Assembly (NCBI GenBank): GCA_000179315.1
Contig: ADZZ01000237.1
Span: forward strand, 1-33,913
Reading direction: 5' to 3'
Origin: a delta proteobacterium NaphS2
GTDB lineage: Bacteria; Desulfobacterota; DSM-4660; Desulfatiglandales; Desulfatiglandaceae
DNA length: 33,913 nucleotides
Position numbers and translations under genes: made by a program. The notes beneath the pieces are model-generated. The model was not told where the DNA came from. It saw only the letters and a program-made list of their open reading frames with translations, and did not search any database. This document shows, in pieces, positions 1 to 7,084 of the stretch. Position 1 is the first letter of the stretch. Every line of letters begins with the position of its first letter.

Positions 1-251
1 TCCGTTTTTACGCCGAAGCCCAGGAAGCCGAAAAAAAACAGGCCATGGCCTTCGAACTCTCCCCCTTTGATGACAAGCTCATCAAATTCGGCAGATTTTT
101 TCGCGAACGGTTCATGGATATAGAGGTCTCCATGCCCGTGACGGAGGCCTTGGATCGTTGCTGGGAAACCTTGGCGGAGTGTTTTGAACAGGGGGAACTC
201 CTCATGAAACAGGATCTCATCGACAAATATTTTCCGAGCGCGAGCTCCTAA
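1..251 (+). CDS. atpB: V-type ATP synthase subunit B, C-terminal fragment (5' cut by window edge)
   Basis: This is the tail of the nucleotide-binding but non-catalytic B subunit of the V1 headpiece. The frame is open from the window edge (codons begin at base 3) and ends at 249-251. About 83 residues are visible. The ending, with an acidic helical segment and the final IDKYFPSASS, fits the C-terminus of V-type B subunits, which usually close with a [D/E]xxIxKYx motif. The ATP-binding core lies outside the window. The assignment rests mainly on position, three bases before subunit D. An internal ATG at 45 is not the real start because the frame is open upstream. Confidence 0.8.
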   Translation, partial: RFYAEAQEAEKKQAMAFELSPFDDKLIKFGRFFRERFMDIEVSMPVTEALDRCWETLAECFEQGELLMKQDLIDKYFPSASS

Positions 252-254
252 CTC

Positions 255-878
255 ATGGCCAAGCTGATTTTAAGCAAATCGGGACTTCAGAAGCAGCGGG
301 AGAACATGCGGCTCTATGAACGGGTGCTGCCTTCCCTGGAGCTGAAACGGATGCAACTGACGGCGGAACTGAAGCGGGCCCAGGAGCAGTGTGCCCGTTC
401 AAAGGCCGACGCGGAAAGGCTCAAGCAGGAAGCGGCCCGGCAGTTGCCCATGCTGGCGGATGGGGAAATGGACCTTTTGAGCCTGGTTGAAGTGGAAAAA
501 ATTGATGTGGGCGAAGAAAACATGGTAGGCGTCAGGCTTCCCAAGCTTTCGGGCGTTTCATTCCGGGTCGCTTCCTATTCCATGCTGGCCAGGCCCCACT
601 GGGCGGATGTGCTGGCAACGCGACTCAAGCAAATGGTATCCCAGGAAGTTTTGGTTCAAGTCATGGCCCAACGGGTCTTTCTCCTGGAACGGGCCGTTCG
701 TAGAATCACCCAACGCACCAATCTCTTTGAAAAGATCCTCATACCGGAGGCCAAGGGTAATATCCGGAAAATACAGATCTATCTGGCCGATGCGGACCGG
801 GCCGCCGTGATACGCTCAAAAATCACCAAGCGTATTCGGCAGAAGCAGGCCGAAGTTTTTGAAGGAGCCGCCCCGTGA
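255..878 (+). CDS. atpD: V-type ATP synthase subunit D (central stalk)
   Basis: Subunit D is the coiled-coil rotor shaft that turns inside the A3B3 headpiece of the V-type ATPase. The 207-residue product has the usual family length. It has long N- and C-terminal helices rich in K/R/E/Q and the hallmark TQRTNLFEKILIP segment around residues 152-164, the best-conserved part of the family. The ATG at 255 follows the B stop by three bases. The 3' end overlaps the GTG start of subunit I by four bases (GTGA), a sign of translational coupling. No separate subunit F or G gene is seen nearby, as in the compact V-ATPases of Chlamydia and Borrelia. Confidence 0.95.
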   Translation: MAKLILSKSGLQKQRENMRLYERVLPSLELKRMQLTAELKRAQEQCARSKADAERLKQEAARQLPMLADGEMDLLSLVEVEKIDVGEENMVGVRLPKLSGVSFRVASYSMLARPHWADVLATRLKQMVSQEVLVQVMAQRVFLLERAVRRITQRTNLFEKILIPEAKGNIRKIQIYLADADRAAVIRSKITKRIRQKQAEVFEGAAP

Positions 879-2665
879 CCATTGTGGCCCTTCAAAAAGT
901 GACCTTCTGCGGCCATGTGGACGATCGACGAAAAGTCCTGACGGAGCTTCAGGAATTGGGTTGTCTGCACCTGATTCCCCTGAATCCGGAAAAGGATGCC
1001 TTTGGCATGCCCGGTCCATCGTCGCGGGCCCGTGAAGCCTTACGGTTTCTCAAAAGTTGTCCCAACCGGCGGCGGCAGGTCACCAGGGTCGACCAATTCC
1101 ATGCCACTGAAATTGAAGCCCGGGTCCTCGAGATAAAAGACCTTATCGGAGAATTGGAGAATGAACGGGATTTTCTTCTGGGCCGTATCGACAATCTGTC
1201 CCCCTGGGGCGCCTTTGATTTTCCGGAACCCGAAGACATAAACGGCCTGCGGCTGTGGTTTTTCATTGTGCCCCACAAGGATATGGAAAAGGTTCAGACG
1301 TCAAGCCTTGTGTGGCAAAGGGTGTTCGCCGACAGCCGGTTCTCATATGTGGTGGTGGTTTCCACCGATCAACCGGAAGGGATGCCCGTGGAACGGGTCC
1401 GCACGGGTAGCCGAACTCTTTACCAGCTGGAAAGCCGGCTGGAAGAGGTTGAACTGGCGCTGGAGGACCTTTTCGCCGAGCGGGCAGGCCTCACCCGGTG
1501 GACCACCCTTTTTGCGCGCAGTATTGAACGACTCGAGGATCAGGCGGCGGTATTCGATGCGGTGAAGCAAACCTATGCGGAGGATGCGGTTTTTGCCTTG
1601 CAGGCGTGGGCGCCCGAACGGAATGTCTCCCAATTGCAGCAATACGCCCGGGATCACAAAATGGTTTTTGAAAACGCCGTCCCGGAGCCCCATGAGTCGC
1701 CCCCCACGCTCATGGAAAACCCCAAAGCCGTTGCCGGCGGCCAGGATCTGGTGTCCTTTTATACCACCCCCCAATATTGGCTGTGGGATCCGTCCACCAT
1801 CGTGTTTTTTTCCTTTGCGGTCTTTTTCGCCATGATTTTTGCGGATGCGGGATATTCCGTCCTCATGGGCCTGGTGATTGCCGGTTTCTGGAAAAAAATG
1901 GGACGTTCGAAAACGGGCCGCAGGCTTCGGATGCTGTCCCTGTTCATGGTGGGGGCCGGCATTGTGTACGGCGTCATGGTGGGAAGTTATTTTGGCGTCT
2001 CCCCCGAGAAGGGCGGCATTCCGGCCCGGCTCAGAATCATCGACATGATGGACTTCGATCTCATGATGCAATTGTCCATTCTACTGGGGGTGTTTCACCT
2101 GATGCTCGCCAACGGGTTTACCGCTTGGAACTTCAGGCATTCCGTAAAAGCGTTCAAACCCCTGGCATGGGCCTTGGTTTTTGCAGGGGGGACCCTCATC
2201 TGGCAGGGATTGGCACATGCCGGGGTGTCGGCTCCCATAAAAACAGCGGGTGTCGTCGTTATGGGCTTAGGTCTCATCGGTGTGCTCCTGTTCAGCAGTA
2301 CGGAAGGGCGCCTGTGGAAACGGTTGCTGAAAGGGCTTTCCGGATTGACGGGCATATCCAGCGCTTTCAGCGACGCACTCAGTTATTTGAGGCTTTTTGC
2401 ATTGGGGCTGGCCAGTGCTTCTTTGGCCGGAACGTTTAACACCATGGCAGGCCAGGTCAAGGAAAGCCTTCCGGGAATCGGTATTTTTTTCGCCCTGTTG
2501 ATTGCCCTTTTGGGACACACATTGAATTTTGTTCTGGCCGTGGCCAGCGGTTTTATACACGGGTTGCGGCTCAATTTTATCGAATTTTTCAGGTGGAGCA
2601 TTACCGAGGAAGGGCATCCCTTCAGGGCTTTTGCCAGAAAGGAGAAGAGGTTGTGGAAAACATGA
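875..2665 (+). CDS. atpI: V-type ATP synthase subunit I (membrane subunit a)
   Basis: Subunit I is the stator membrane protein that forms the ion half-channels against the K ring. The 596-residue protein has a soluble N-terminal half (about 1-305, coiled-coil stalk-contacting part) and a hydrophobic C-terminal half with about seven to eight membrane segments, the usual two-part design. The conserved Arg that faces the ring carboxylate is visible in SYLRLFALGLA, Arg506. Translation starts at a GTG overlapping the stop of subunit D, with GGAG about 10 bases upstream. The 3' end overlaps the subunit K start (ATGA). Length is somewhat below the 630-660 of many homologues, the reduction lying in the soluble part. 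Confidence 0.95.
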   Translation: MTIVALQKVTFCGHVDDRRKVLTELQELGCLHLIPLNPEKDAFGMPGPSSRAREALRFLKSCPNRRRQVTRVDQFHATEIEARVLEIKDLIGELENERDFLLGRIDNLSPWGAFDFPEPEDINGLRLWFFIVPHKDMEKVQTSSLVWQRVFADSRFSYVVVVSTDQPEGMPVERVRTGSRTLYQLESRLEEVELALEDLFAERAGLTRWTTLFARSIERLEDQAAVFDAVKQTYAEDAVFALQAWAPERNVSQLQQYARDHKMVFENAVPEPHESPPTLMENPKAVAGGQDLVSFYTTPQYWLWDPSTIVFFSFAVFFAMIFADAGYSVLMGLVIAGFWKKMGRSKTGRRLRMLSLFMVGAGIVYGVMVGSYFGVSPEKGGIPARLRIIDMMDFDLMMQLSILLGVFHLMLANGFTAWNFRHSVKAFKPLAWALVFAGGTLIWQGLAHAGVSAPIKTAGVVVMGLGLIGVLLFSSTEGRLWKRLLKGLSGLTGISSAFSDALSYLRLFALGLASASLAGTFNTMAGQVKESLPGIGIFFALLIALLGHTLNFVLAVASGFIHGLRLNFIEFFRWSITEEGHPFRAFARKEKRLWKT

Positions 2666-3102
2666 TTTTGGCGTTGGGATGGTTGGGTGTGTTTTCACCC
2701 CTGGCCCTGGGCGCCGTGGGGAGTATGATCGGCTGTTCCAGGGCCGGACAGGCGGCCATCGGCGCCATGCTTGAGATCGAAAGCGGCTACGGACGATTTA
2801 TCGGCGTATCGGCCATGCCCAGCTCCCAGGTGATTTACGGTGTGGTGGTGACCCTGACTTTCGGAGGCGCCATCAGTCCGACAACGGCAGCGGGTATCTT
2901 CGGCATCGGTGTACCGGCTGGGATCGCCCTGATGGTAAGTGCTGTTTACCAGGGATATGCCTGCGCGTCGTCCATCAGCGTTGCCAAAAACAAACCGGAG
3001 GTTTTCGGGGTTTCCCTGGCGCCGGCGGCGGTGGTGGAAGGGTTTGCCGTGTTTGCCTTCGTATTTGCACTGGTGTTGTTGGGAACGGTGACCAAGGGTT
3101 AG
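2662..3102 (+). CDS. atpK: V-type ATP synthase subunit K (proteolipid ring)
   Basis: This is the rotor-ring proteolipid. The 146-residue product has four membrane helices (about 3-24, 54-76, 80-104, 119-142), the duplicated-hairpin form, with a single ion-binding carboxylate, Glu126 in helix 4; the matching place in helix 2 carries Gln56. Ser55-Gln56 (in PSSQVIYG), Gln97 (in VYQGYA) and Glu126 line up with Thr64-Gln65, Gln110 and Glu139 of Enterococcus hirae NtpK, which bind Na+, so Na+ coupling is possible (inference). ATG 2662 was chosen because it overlaps the subunit I stop and has a GGAGAAGAGG ribosome site about 11 bases upstream; an upstream in-frame ATG at 2593 lies deep inside atpI. 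Confidence 0.95.
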   Translation: MILALGWLGVFSPLALGAVGSMIGCSRAGQAAIGAMLEIESGYGRFIGVSAMPSSQVIYGVVVTLTFGGAISPTTAAGIFGIGVPAGIALMVSAVYQGYACASSISVAKNKPEVFGVSLAPAAVVEGFAVFAFVFALVLLGTVTKG

Positions 3103-3116
3103 GGGAGATATTGAAC

Positions 3117-3794
3117 ATGAATGAGCAAAGAGAGGTTGCCTCGGGCGTTCGAGAGTTGATCGCTCGGCTGCGGGACGACGGTGTAAAGGCCGGCCGGGAA
3201 AAAGCGGAACAGGTCCTTCAGGAGGCCCGTGAAGAGGCCGCGAAAATTGTGGCGAAAGCCAAAGCACAGGCCGATGAAATTCTGAGTCGGGCACAGGCGC
3301 AGATCGAAATGGATCGTAAGGCCTGCATGGGATCCCTTAAAACGGCCATTCGGGATACGGAATTGAAAATGGAGGCCGAGCTGAAAGCGGATTTCGCCGC
3401 CCATGTGCGAAGGCTGGTTTCCATCGAAATGGGGGATCGGGAATTCGTCAGGCAGTGTATTCTGGCGGTTTCCGGTATGGCTACCGGGCATATGGTGTGC
3501 GAGGGCCAGCCCGTTGAAGTGTTGTTGCCCAAGGATCTCTTTGAGACCGACGAATCCGGCTCGCGTCTGACAGCTGACGGAAAGCAACGGATGCACCACC
3601 TGGTATTGGGGATTTCAGCCGATATGTTGCGGGAAGGGGTTGCGTTGAAGCCTTCCAGAAATCTTGAGCGGGGAATCCGTGTGCGGCTGTCGGGCGAAGA
3701 TCTGGAAATCGATCTGTCCGACCAGGCCATCAGCGCCCTGCTGCTGGAAAACCTGTTGCCCCGATACCAGGCCATTGTACGGGGTGAGGAGTAA
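3117..3794 (+). CDS. atpE: V-type ATP synthase subunit E (peripheral stalk)
   Basis: Subunit E is the peripheral-stalk protein that links the headpiece to the membrane stator. The 225-residue product begins with a long charged heptad-like helix (about residues 5-100, many A/E/K/R/Q) followed by a mixed alpha/beta C-terminal domain, the family pattern. ATG 3117 is preferred over the in-frame TTG at 3111, because the AGGGGAGA ribosome site at 3101-3108 lies only about 3 bases from the TTG but about 9 from the ATG. The gene sits between subunit K and the DUF2764 gene. In most bacterial operons of this type E is first; here it is fifth. Confidence 0.85.
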   Translation: MNEQREVASGVRELIARLRDDGVKAGREKAEQVLQEAREEAAKIVAKAKAQADEILSRAQAQIEMDRKACMGSLKTAIRDTELKMEAELKADFAAHVRRLVSIEMGDREFVRQCILAVSGMATGHMVCEGQPVEVLLPKDLFETDESGSRLTADGKQRMHHLVLGISADMLREGVALKPSRNLERGIRVRLSGEDLEIDLSDQAISALLLENLLPRYQAIVRGEE

Positions 3795-3796
3795 AT

Positions 3797-4477
3797 ATGG
3801 GCCATCAGCCCTACTATACCCTTTTGGCCAGCCTTCCGCCGCTGCCCCGCTTCGACCGTATAAAGCGGCTGCCCATAAGCAGAGAACGGCTGCAACAGCG
3901 CCTGCGCATGCTGGATCCAAACGACGCCCGGATGCTTGAGCGGGCCGCCGCTTTTCTGACCTGGGAGAAAGACGCCCAAAGCCTCACGGACCGGGAAATG
4001 GTGAACCGGTTCAATAAGATGGCGGTCCTGGTTTCAAATCCCGCACTCCAAGCGCTCTTTGACTTTCCCCTCAATCAGCGAACCGTCATGGTGGCCCTGA
4101 GGCGGCGACATTTGGGGTTCGACCCACCCACCGGCAAAGAACTCTGGGGGGTAGGCCCATACGTAAGGCATATTGAGCGCAACTGGGAAGCCCCCCATTT
4201 CAAGCTCGCCGCTGTCTACCCCTGGCTGGACGAAGCCAAGGGTTATCTTGAAGACGAAGATGTGCTGAATCTGGACCGGCTTTTAAAAAATATGCTCTGG
4301 GACCATCTGGATCGTTCGGTACCGTCCTTTGATTTCGGTTTTCGCGCCGTGATGAGCTACCGGATGAAGTGGGATATGGTGGACCAGTGGTTGAGCCACG
4401 ATGTTCAAAAAGCAGGTGACCGGTTTAATGCGCTGGTGAAGGAGATGATAGATGGACAACCCAATCTTTTCCACTAA
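3797..4477 (+). CDS. DUF2764 family protein, V-ATPase operon (probable subunit C equivalent)
   Basis: The 226-residue soluble protein opens with YYTLLASLPPL around residues 6-16, close to the YYYLVASLP opening typical of DUF2764. This family is found between subunits E and A in V-ATPase operons of spirochaetes, chlamydiae and Bacteroidetes. Later W/D/E-rich helices carry an EAKGYLEDEDVLNLDRLLKN-like stretch. From position and helical make-up it probably takes the place of subunit C, the funnel joining the central stalk to the ring (inference); no subunit C gene is otherwise visible. It starts two bases after the atpE stop and overlaps the subunit A gene by 26 bases, so the three are likely translated together. 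Confidence 0.85.
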   Translation: MGHQPYYTLLASLPPLPRFDRIKRLPISRERLQQRLRMLDPNDARMLERAAAFLTWEKDAQSLTDREMVNRFNKMAVLVSNPALQALFDFPLNQRTVMVALRRRHLGFDPPTGKELWGVGPYVRHIERNWEAPHFKLAAVYPWLDEAKGYLEDEDVLNLDRLLKNMLWDHLDRSVPSFDFGFRAVMSYRMKWDMVDQWLSHDVQKAGDRFNALVKEMIDGQPNLFH

Positions 4478-6284
4478 ACCCGGCAAACGGACAACATCCC
4501 CCGGGGCGGGCAGCCATGCCCGGGTTCTGGCCGTTCGTGAAAGCCTCGTGACCATCGACACCGGTGGGGAAGCCATTTTAAAAAATGAAGTGGGCTTTAT
4601 CCTGGTGGGCGAAGAGCGCCTCATGGCCGAAGTGCTGCGCATCCAAGGCAACAGGGCCGACATGCAGGTATTCGAAGACACTCGGGGTGTGCGTGTTGGG
4701 GACCGTGTGGAGATGAGCGGCGAGATGCTCTCCGTTACCCTGGGTCCCGGCCTGCTGGGTCAGGTCTTCGACGGTTTGGAAAACCCCCTTTCCGTGTTGG
4801 CCCGGGAGTACGGGTTTTTTCTTCCCAGGGGCGTGGACCTGTTTCCCCTGGAACGGAAGAAAAAATGGGCCTTTACGCCGACGGTTTCAAGGGGAGACAA
4901 ACTTTTTGCCGGTCAGGCCATCGGAACCGTTCAGGAAGGGTTGTTCAGCCACAAGATCATGATCCCCTTTAATGAGCCCGGAGAGGTGATGGTTACATGG
5001 ATTAAGCAGGGGAGTTTCACGGTGGATACCCCCGTGGCTCGCATTCAGGGGGCGGACGACACCGAGCGGGACCTGACCCTCTGCCAGAAATGGCCCGTTC
5101 GGCGACCCATTCCGGAAGCCATGTTGCGCAACCGCCGATCGGAAAGGCTCTATCCCGACAGACCCATGACCACCACCACCCGCATTATCGACACCTTCTT
5201 TCCCATCGCCCTGGGCGGGACCGCCTGCATCCCCGGGCCTTTCGGGGCCGGAAAAACCGTGCTTCAAAGTCTGATCGCCCGATATGCCACCGTGGATATT
5301 GTGATTGTCACGGCCTGCGGCGAGCGGGCCGGAGAGGTGGTGGAAACCATCAAGGAGTTTCCCGAAACCAAGGATCCGAGGACCGGCGGTTCTTTGATGG
5401 ACCGCACCATTATTGTCTGCAATACCAGTTCCATGCCGGTGGCGGCCCGCGAATCATCCATTTATACGGGGGTGACACTGGGGGAATATTACCGGCAGAT
5501 GGGATATCACGTGCTGGTGATCGCCGATTCCACTTCCCGCTGGGCCCAAGCCATGCGGGAAACCTCTGGGCGAATGGAGGAAATTCCCGGCGAAGAGGCC
5601 TATCCCGCTTATCTGGATTCAGCCATCAAGAATATCTACGAACGGGCGGGAGTGCTGAAATGTGCCGATGATGCCGTGGGGAGCCTCACCATGATCGGCA
5701 CGGTTTCCCCCGCCGGCGGCAATTTTGAGGAACCTGTGACACAGGCCACCCTGGGGACGGTGAAGACTTTCCTGGGCCTTTCCTACGATCGGGCCTACAA
5801 ACGCTTTTATCCCGCCATTGACCCGCTCGTTTCCTGGTCACGCTACTTGGACCAGCTTGGGGACTGGTTCAGGGAAAATCTGTATGGATCATGGGTGGAA
5901 GACGTCAAAGCCATGCACGAACTATTGGTGCAGGGAGACGGCATCTACCAGATGATGCAGGTGACCGGTGAAGAGGGGATCAGCCTGGAGGACTTCATAA
6001 GTTGGCAGAAGGCCACCCTGGTGGATATGGTTTTCCTGCAGCAGGATGCCTTTGACGAGGTGGATGCCGCCATGCCGCTTAATCGTCAGCTTGATAGTTT
6101 CAGGCTGGTCAAAAAGCTTATCGACCAGCCCTATGCTTTTGACGACAAAGAAACTGCAAGGCAGATGTTTACGAAAATAACCGGACTTTTTAAAAACCTC
6201 AATTACAGCAGCGAAGCATCCCCTGAATATGAGCGGTATCATCGGGAGATTGAAGATCTGGCGCACTCATTCTCCCTTGACTAA
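4452..6284 (+). CDS. atpA: V-type ATP synthase subunit A (catalytic)
   Basis: This is the catalytic nucleotide-binding subunit. The 610-residue length is normal. Walker A GPFGAGKTVLQ lies at about residues 262-272, followed by the GERAGEVVE catalytic-Glu region. An extended non-homologous insertion (about 110-200), typical of A subunits and absent from F-type beta, lies before it. The ADSTSRWAQAMRE motif and the TVSPAGGNFEEPVTQ segment also mark A subunits. The start at 4452 has AAGGAG at 4439-4444 inside the end of the DUF2764 gene. It is the last gene of the operon here; B, normally directly downstream of A, lies at the other end. The stop is four bases from the 3' end of convergent mucR. 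Confidence 0.97.
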   Translation: MDNPIFSTKPGKRTTSPGAGSHARVLAVRESLVTIDTGGEAILKNEVGFILVGEERLMAEVLRIQGNRADMQVFEDTRGVRVGDRVEMSGEMLSVTLGPGLLGQVFDGLENPLSVLAREYGFFLPRGVDLFPLERKKKWAFTPTVSRGDKLFAGQAIGTVQEGLFSHKIMIPFNEPGEVMVTWIKQGSFTVDTPVARIQGADDTERDLTLCQKWPVRRPIPEAMLRNRRSERLYPDRPMTTTTRIIDTFFPIALGGTACIPGPFGAGKTVLQSLIARYATVDIVIVTACGERAGEVVETIKEFPETKDPRTGGSLMDRTIIVCNTSSMPVAARESSIYTGVTLGEYYRQMGYHVLVIADSTSRWAQAMRETSGRMEEIPGEEAYPAYLDSAIKNIYERAGVLKCADDAVGSLTMIGTVSPAGGNFEEPVTQATLGTVKTFLGLSYDRAYKRFYPAIDPLVSWSRYLDQLGDWFRENLYGSWVEDVKAMHELLVQGDGIYQMMQVTGEEGISLEDFISWQKATLVDMVFLQQDAFDEVDAAMPLNRQLDSFRLVKKLIDQPYAFDDKETARQMFTKITGLFKNLNYSSEASPEYERYHREIEDLAHSFSLD

Positions 6285-6287
6285 AAT

Positions 6288-6331
6288 TTCAAGCTTTTTT
6301 CTGCCTTGCTTTTTTGTTTGCTTGAAGTTTT
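6288..6331 (+). terminator. Possible terminator of the V-ATPase operon
   Basis: TTCAAGC (6288-6294) pairs with GCTTGAA (6320-6326) and is followed by GTTTTTC. The loop is long (25 bases) and the hairpin lies inside the 3' coding end of convergent mucR, so it is only a weak candidate. Confidence 0.3.
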
Positions 6332-6723
6332 TCACCCAGCTTGTGCTTTTTGGCTGTGGCCCTTCGTTGCGCTGAAAGGGATCTGGCGGCCAGGGATTGC
6401 CGGGATGAAAAGCCGTATTTCTGGCGGTATTCCTTTGAATCCATACCGTGTTCTTTTTGAAGGTGCTTGCTGGTCAGGATCTTGAACTCTCTGCCGCATT
6501 CAAGGCATATCACTTTGTTTTTCAAGATCGATTTTTTTGGATCCAGTTGCGGTTCGGCGGGTTCCTCAGTGGTAATCTCCGCCCCTTCTTCAACGTCTTT
6601 AAGGTGTTTCAAGGTTTGAAACGTTTTCGTCAGATAGGTTTCCATATCTTCGTCTGACATGGTTGCATGGGATGCCTGCGCGGTTGCAAGTTCTACAGCC
6701 ATTTCCGTAAGGGTCTTTGCCAT
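6289..6723 (-). CDS. MucR/Ros family zinc-finger transcriptional regulator
   Basis: The 144-residue protein has a variable acidic N-terminal part (about 1-65) and a C-terminal MucR/Ros domain. The single prokaryotic zinc finger shows CLECGREFKILTSKHLQKEH (about 74-93), giving the two Cys and two His ligands of the Ros fold. The downstream helix EYRQKYGFS(S)RQSLAARSLSA is the conserved DNA-contacting region, and the C-terminal tail is Lys/Arg rich. The ATG at 6723 has GGAGGAGG about 8 bases upstream. Family members are global repressors or H-NS-like silencers of AT-rich DNA and often repress their own promoter. A perfect palindrome at its likely promoter (6875-6902) fits self-control. Confidence 0.9.
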   Translation of the reverse strand: MAKTLTEMAVELATAQASHATMSDEDMETYLTKTFQTLKHLKDVEEGAEITTEEPAEPQLDPKKSILKNKVICLECGREFKILTSKHLQKEHGMDSKEYRQKYGFSSRQSLAARSLSAQRRATAKKHKLGEKLQANKKARQKKA

Positions 6724-6755
6724 TTTCTTTCCTCCTCCTGAATAAGAGATGAACG

Positions 6756-6793
6756 TCAGAAAAATAAACGCAATAAAACATCAGAAAAATAAA
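6756..6793 (-). repeat. Pair of 13-bp direct repeats in the mucR leader
   Basis: TCAGAAAAATAAA occurs at 6756-6768 and again at 6781-6793, start to start 25 bp, between the mucR start codon and its likely promoter. On the mucR strand it reads TTTATTTTTCTGA. Spacing close to two and a half helix turns and AT-richness would suit a protein binding array, possibly MucR itself (inference). Confidence 0.6.
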
Positions 6794-6868
6794 AGCATTC
6801 CTATTTTTCGGTCTAATATTAACGCTATTGTAAGAAACGCATTTGTCGGAAAACGCGCATTCAAATAA

Positions 6869-6902
6869 ATTATATTGACAGACAATAACATCTTTCTGTC
6901 AA
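6869..6902 (-). promoter_or_regulatory. Likely mucR promoter with overlapping palindrome
   Basis: On the minus strand a perfect TATAAT lies at 6874-6869. Directly upstream is a perfect 8-bp inverted repeat, TTGACAGA (6875-6882) and TCTGTCAA (6895-6902), 12-base spacer, covering the place where a -35 box would be. This is the arrangement of an operator placed for repression. The start of transcription would be near 6862, leaving a leader of about 140 bases that holds the two direct repeats. Which regulator binds is not known. Confidence 0.5.
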
Positions 6903-6991
6903 GGTTAAAGTATCATTTAAAATAGCATCTAAAAATTCAATAAATATGTCAATGTTTTTTTATTTGTTGCAATTCTTGAGGAGAAAGGAAC

Positions 6992-7084
6992 ATGAAATCA
7001 TTTTGCATTTTGTTTCCCATACTCTTTTCTTTCACGTTTTTGACGGCATGTGTGAAAACGTTTCCGAAAAATATAAACCCCTAG
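6992..7084 (+). CDS. Very small lipoprotein (31 residues)
   Basis: ATG 6992 has a strong ribosome site, GAGGAGAAAGGAA at 6978-6990. The peptide begins MKSFC, has a hydrophobic stretch (about 6-18) and ends its signal sequence with a textbook lipobox LTAC, the lipidated Cys being residue 20. Only 11 residues, CVKTFPKNINP, remain after cleavage. The TAG overlaps the 3' end of the convergent methyltransferase gene by four bases. Tiny lipoproteins of this type include entericidins, LptM/YifL and colicin-release lysis peptides; nothing here tells which, if any, applies. No partner gene is adjacent on the same strand. It could also be the surviving signal peptide of a truncated lipoprotein. Confidence 0.6.
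   Translation: MKSFCILFPILFSFTFLTACVKTFPKNINP

Noticed and set aside
1343-2071. Long minus-strand frame (242 codons) inside atpI
   Set aside because: It is the antisense shadow of atpI; it is His-rich and has no domain or ribosome site.
1777-2439. 220-codon + frame overlapping atpI
   Set aside because: It is a shifted-frame shadow of atpI, with composition typical of out-of-frame GC-rich reading.
3218-3979. 253-codon minus-strand frame across atpE and the DUF2764 gene
   Set aside because: It crosses two well-supported genes and is Ser/Arg-rich with no motif.
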